64,000 bases of DNA. It comes from an uncultured Bacteroidota bacterium (GTDB lineage: Bacteria; Bacteroidota; Bacteroidia; Flavobacteriales_D; Sanyastnellaceae). The stretch lies in assembly GCA_903932685.1 (NCBI GenBank), contig CAIZGX010000084.1, forward strand, positions 1 to 64,000, written 5' to 3'. Within the stretch, counting starts at the first letter, position 1, and every line of letters begins with the position of its first letter. Positions 61,512-64,000 of the stretch are shown here, in pieces. The notes under the pieces are model-generated. The model did no database searches and was not told where the DNA came from. It saw nothing but the letters and a program-made list of their open reading frames with translations. The position numbers and the translations under genes are program-made.

Positions 61512-63293
61512 TTACTTTCCTAATTGATCTTCTAAGTAATCTATTCCAAAGGTCAAGGCAATGGATTTTCCATCAGGCGCGAAATTTTTATTCTCACATG
61601 AACTCCAGCGAACCAACATATCTATCATCTCTGGCAACGTTAACATTTGACCTTTCCTCACAGACAATCTGCGCGTATAATCCTTCAATAAATTCATTCG
61701 CAAATCAGGTCCTTCAACGCCCATTCTTAAACTCTCCAAAACCAATTCAATAAAATTCAAAGCCGCTTGCTCATCAAGGCTTTCTGGAGCCGCAATAATC
61801 TCTGGTTCCCCTTCCAAATTCAATTCAAATCCGAACGAGGCCAACAACACATCGTGAGTTTGAAGCAAGGATATGTCCTTTGGCTGCACATGCAATTGAA
61901 TGGGGAATAACAACTGCTGAGCCACAAATGAATGACTATTCTGATTCGAATGCTCTTCAAACAACACTTGCCAATGCAGGCGGGTTTGATGAAACATCTT
62001 CAATTCGGAATTTATTTCGCAGCCAATAATAACTCTTCCAATCTGAAACGGCACACCACCTTCCCAATCGTCTGAATCGAATTCGATTTGCTCTTGCTGA
62101 ACTTCCTTTTCCTTTTCGAATCCAAATCCAGCTTGCGCAAATTGCTCCATCCAATTGCGTGACTTCTGTTGCCACGAATCCGTTTTTTGAAACGGGTTGA
62201 AATCGTGATTCACATCTACCTGAGGAATGCGCACAGACCCCGGACTCGCTTGTGTCAATGGAATATTTTCTTGCTCGAAATCGAGCGAAGGTGCAACCTG
62301 ATTTTTTCCCAAGCCCCTTCTAACAGCAGCATGCAACAAAGCATGAATACTACGTTCATCTTGAAACTTAATCTCCGTCTTCGTCGGATGAATATTAATA
62401 TCTATCGATGAGGGAGGAACATCCAAAGCAATTAAATAGAAAGGGAAACTTCCTGAAGGAAGAATTTGATCGTAAGCCTGCTGAACCGCATGATTCAAAA
62501 AAGGACTTTTAATGAAGCGCTGATTTACAAAAAAATATTGATCTCCTCGCGTTCGCTTAGCTATCTCGGGTCTTCCGACGAAACCAGAAATACGAACAAT
62601 CTCTGTGTCTTCATCTAACTGAATAAGCTGGTCGTTGTATTTGCTTCCAAACACATGAACCAATCGTTGTTTCAAATTTGATTTAGGCAAATCGAAAACA
62701 ACATTTCCATTGTGCGTAAGAACGAAATGGACATCGGGATGCGTCAGAGCTACGCGTTCAAATTCATCAATAATATGTCGAAACTCAATCGCATCGGTTT
62801 TCAAAAAATATCGTCGCGCGGGTATATTGAAGAATAAATTTCGAACTGAAAAAACGGACCCTTTTGTAGCTTCAACAGATTCATTGGTCAATAACTTTCC
62901 TCCATCAATTTCAATACGCACACCTTTCTCATCCTCTTCGCGCTTGGTAATCAACTCAACCTGCGCCACAGAAGCAATACTGGCCAAGGCCTCGCCACGA
63001 AATCCCTTGGTAGTAATATTAAAAAGATCTTCTGCCTTGCGAATTTTTGAAGTTGCATGACGCTCAAAACAAAGCTGCGCATCTACTTCGCTCATTCCTT
63101 TTCCATCATCAACCACTTGAATGAGCGTCTTTCCGGAATCTTTAATTACAACACGCACTTGAGTAGCTTCAGCGTCTACCGCATTCTCCACCAATTCTTT
63201 CACTACAGAAGAGGGACGTTGAACCACTTCTCCAGCAGCAATTTGATTGGAAACCTGGTCAGACAGTAATTGTATAACACCTGAACTATTCAT
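61512..63293 (-). CDS. mutL: DNA mismatch repair protein MutL
   Basis: ATPase that couples mismatch detection to repair. The 593-residue protein has a well-kept GHKL ATPase half: QIAAGEVVQRPSSVVKELVENAVDA, DDGKGM, ATSKIRKAEDL, KGFRGEALASI and FFNIPARRYFLK. The C-terminal dimer domain is present, but the endonuclease motif DQHA-x2-E-x4-E is replaced by a degenerate HQTRLHWQVLFEE, and the CPHGRP zinc motif by APDGKS. It may therefore be a non-nicking MutL. Co-directional with the rhomboids downstream. Confidence 0.93.
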   Translation of the reverse strand: MNSSGVIQLLSDQVSNQIAAGEVVQRPSSVVKELVENAVDAEATQVRVVIKDSGKTLIQVVDDGKGMSEVDAQLCFERHATSKIRKAEDLFNITTKGFRGEALASIASVAQVELITKREEDEKGVRIEIDGGKLLTNESVEATKGSVFSVRNLFFNIPARRYFLKTDAIEFRHIIDEFERVALTHPDVHFVLTHNGNVVFDLPKSNLKQRLVHVFGSKYNDQLIQLDEDTEIVRISGFVGRPEIAKRTRGDQYFFVNQRFIKSPFLNHAVQQAYDQILPSGSFPFYLIALDVPPSSIDINIHPTKTEIKFQDERSIHALLHAAVRRGLGKNQVAPSLDFEQENIPLTQASPGSVRIPQVDVNHDFNPFQKTDSWQQKSRNWMEQFAQAGFGFEKEKEVQQEQIEFDSDDWEGGVPFQIGRVIIGCEINSELKMFHQTRLHWQVLFEEHSNQNSHSFVAQQLLFPIQLHVQPKDISLLQTHDVLLASFGFELNLEGEPEIIAAPESLDEQAALNFIELVLESLRMGVEGPDLRMNLLKDYTRRLSVRKGQMLTLPEMIDMLVRWSSCENKNFAPDGKSIALTFGIDYLEDQLGK

Positions 63294-63344
63294 CTTTCAA
63301 ATTTACAACAGAACCCACCGATTGAGTGTTTACAATTATTCACT

Positions 63345-64000
63345 TTATATGCGCCCTTCCAAGACAGATTCTATAGATTCAGATTCCCCTCGCCAATCGA
63401 CAATTTTTTGAATAACAAGATCAACAGTTCTGTCTGGACAAGACGCGCCGCTCGTTACGATTAGCCTCAAATTTTCTTCAAAAAGAAGGGAAGGAACTAT
63501 CTCTTCTTCTTTATAGGTTGAACAATTGAAAACGATTGCTTTCTGGTTCGAAATAAGATCATCGGCATTTCGCACAAAATAAACCGGCATCTTCTCCCCT
63601 AAAATTGTAGCTATCTGAATCGTGTTTGACGAATTGAAACCGCCGACCACTAGTGCCAACTGCGCTCCACTATCCAATACGCCCAATGTCGCATTTTGAT
63701 TGTCGTTAGTGGCATAACACAGGGTGTCGCGCGTATCAGTGGTGGCTTCTTCACCATACATTTTTACAACAACATCTCTTAAATATGCCGCAATTTCTTG
63801 TGTTTCAGTTGCTAGCATAGTGGTCTGATTTACCACTCCAATTTTTTGCAAATCCTTTGAAATTGAAAAGCCTCTTGAATATTTCTTCGCGAAGTCTATT
63901 TCAAACTGCTCTTCGCTCAATTCTTTCCGAATGTACTTGGCAAGCAATTCAGCTTCTTTCCTGTCTCGAACAACAACAACAGGACCTGTTTCTGCCGCAT
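63345..64000 (-). CDS. ispH: 4-hydroxy-3-methylbut-2-enyl diphosphate reductase, partial (5' end outside window)
   Basis: Last step of the MEP pathway, making IPP and DMAPP with a 4Fe-4S cluster. The frame is open to the window edge (AAETGPVVVVRDRKEAELLAKYI), so the N-terminus is missing; the TTG at 63947 is not a real start. Two of three cluster Cys are seen, in DTLCYATNDNQNA and TSGASCPDRTVDLVI, plus VVGGFNSSNT for diphosphate binding. Feeds idi and the crt operon. Confidence 0.93.
   Translation of the reverse strand, partial: AAETGPVVVVRDRKEAELLAKYIRKELSEEQFEIDFAKKYSRGFSISKDLQKIGVVNQTTMLATETQEIAAYLRDVVVKMYGEEATTDTRDTLCYATNDNQNATLGVLDSGAQLALVVGGFNSSNTIQIATILGEKMPVYFVRNADDLISNQKAIVFNCSTYKEEEIVPSLLFEENLRLIVTSGASCPDRTVDLVIQKIVDWRGESESIESVLEGRI

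Noticed and set aside
61900-62200. Frameshift in mutL explaining the degenerate endonuclease motif
   Set aside because: The other frames of this stretch do not restore DQHA or CPHGRP, and sequence on both sides aligns in one frame.
63345-63947. ispH as a complete 200-residue protein
   Set aside because: The frame stays open with conserved sequence to the window edge, so it is the C-terminal part of a longer gene.

Overview
The window is 64 kb of an ordinary, gene-dense chromosome from a member of the Bacteroidota, most likely order Flavobacteriales. The signs are: proteins with C-terminal type IX secretion (T9SS) sorting domains of types A and B; promoters of the TTG...TAnnTTTG type instead of E. 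coli-like boxes; almost no Shine-Dalgarno sequences; a DnaJ with a single zinc site; a MurA with Asp at the fosfomycin-target Cys; bacillithiol gene bshB1; and a flexirubin-free carotenoid operon with a fused CrtYcd-type lycopene cyclase. No phage, insertion sequence, integrase or CRISPR array was seen. One tRNA gene (His) is present; there are no rRNA genes.

Layout. 1-9 kb: ahcY and a divergent phosphopantetheinyl transferase, a T9SS protein, a GH3-family adenylating enzyme, a VWA protein, then udk, rnhA and gcdH. 9-19 kb: a T9SS protein, an EamA permease, a short-palindrome array, rplU-rpmA, serS with a lipoprotein and a TPR protein, then hbd, ribF and an LRR protein. 18-25 kb: divergent paaE and paaA (two pieces of the phenylacetyl-CoA epoxidase), a 1190-residue T9SS type B protein, a rhodanese-rhodanese-thioredoxin operon, and aroK, which is flanked on both sides by short-palindrome arrays. 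25-31 kb: a PafA-like phosphatase coupled to an M61 peptidase, and dnaK. 31-43.5 kb: a long minus-strand run with envelope (lpxD, hldA, murA), aromatic (aroA), menaquinone (menG), aminotransferase, paaI, ABC exporter, truA, grpE-dnaJ and a TlpA-like thioredoxin. 43.6-50 kb: an SGNH hydrolase, a CotH-kinase T9SS protein, panB-rluA, trxB and tRNA-His. 50-54 kb: glycosyltransferase, flippase, bshB1, and an M23/LysM peptidase. 54-59 kb: a tightly overlapped carotenoid operon (crtI, crtB, unknown, idi, crtZ, crtYcd) predicted to make zeaxanthin. 59-64 kb: an EEP nuclease-fold protein, two rhomboids, mutL and the C-terminal part of ispH.

Themes. Redox and thiol control recurs (trxA, trxB, TlpA, two rhodaneses, bshB1). 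Isoprenoid supply and use are close together (ispH, idi, crt genes). Phenylacetate or aromatic catabolism is scattered (paaE, paaA, paaI, gcdH, hbd). dnaK and grpE-dnaJ, 11 kb apart, carry related CTGACAG/CTGTC inverted repeats upstream, a candidate shared heat-shock operator.

The most unusual signal is three intergenic arrays (10910-11002, 24562-24718, 25177-25233) of consecutive mini-palindromes, mostly 5-3-5 or 4-3-4 nt, spaced every 13-17 bp. Arm sequences differ from unit to unit but stay self-complementary. The second array supplies the last codons and stop of aroK. They resemble no CRISPR and lack terminator U-tracts; they may be a REP-like hairpin element. All functional statements rest on reading motifs by eye; no database search was run.
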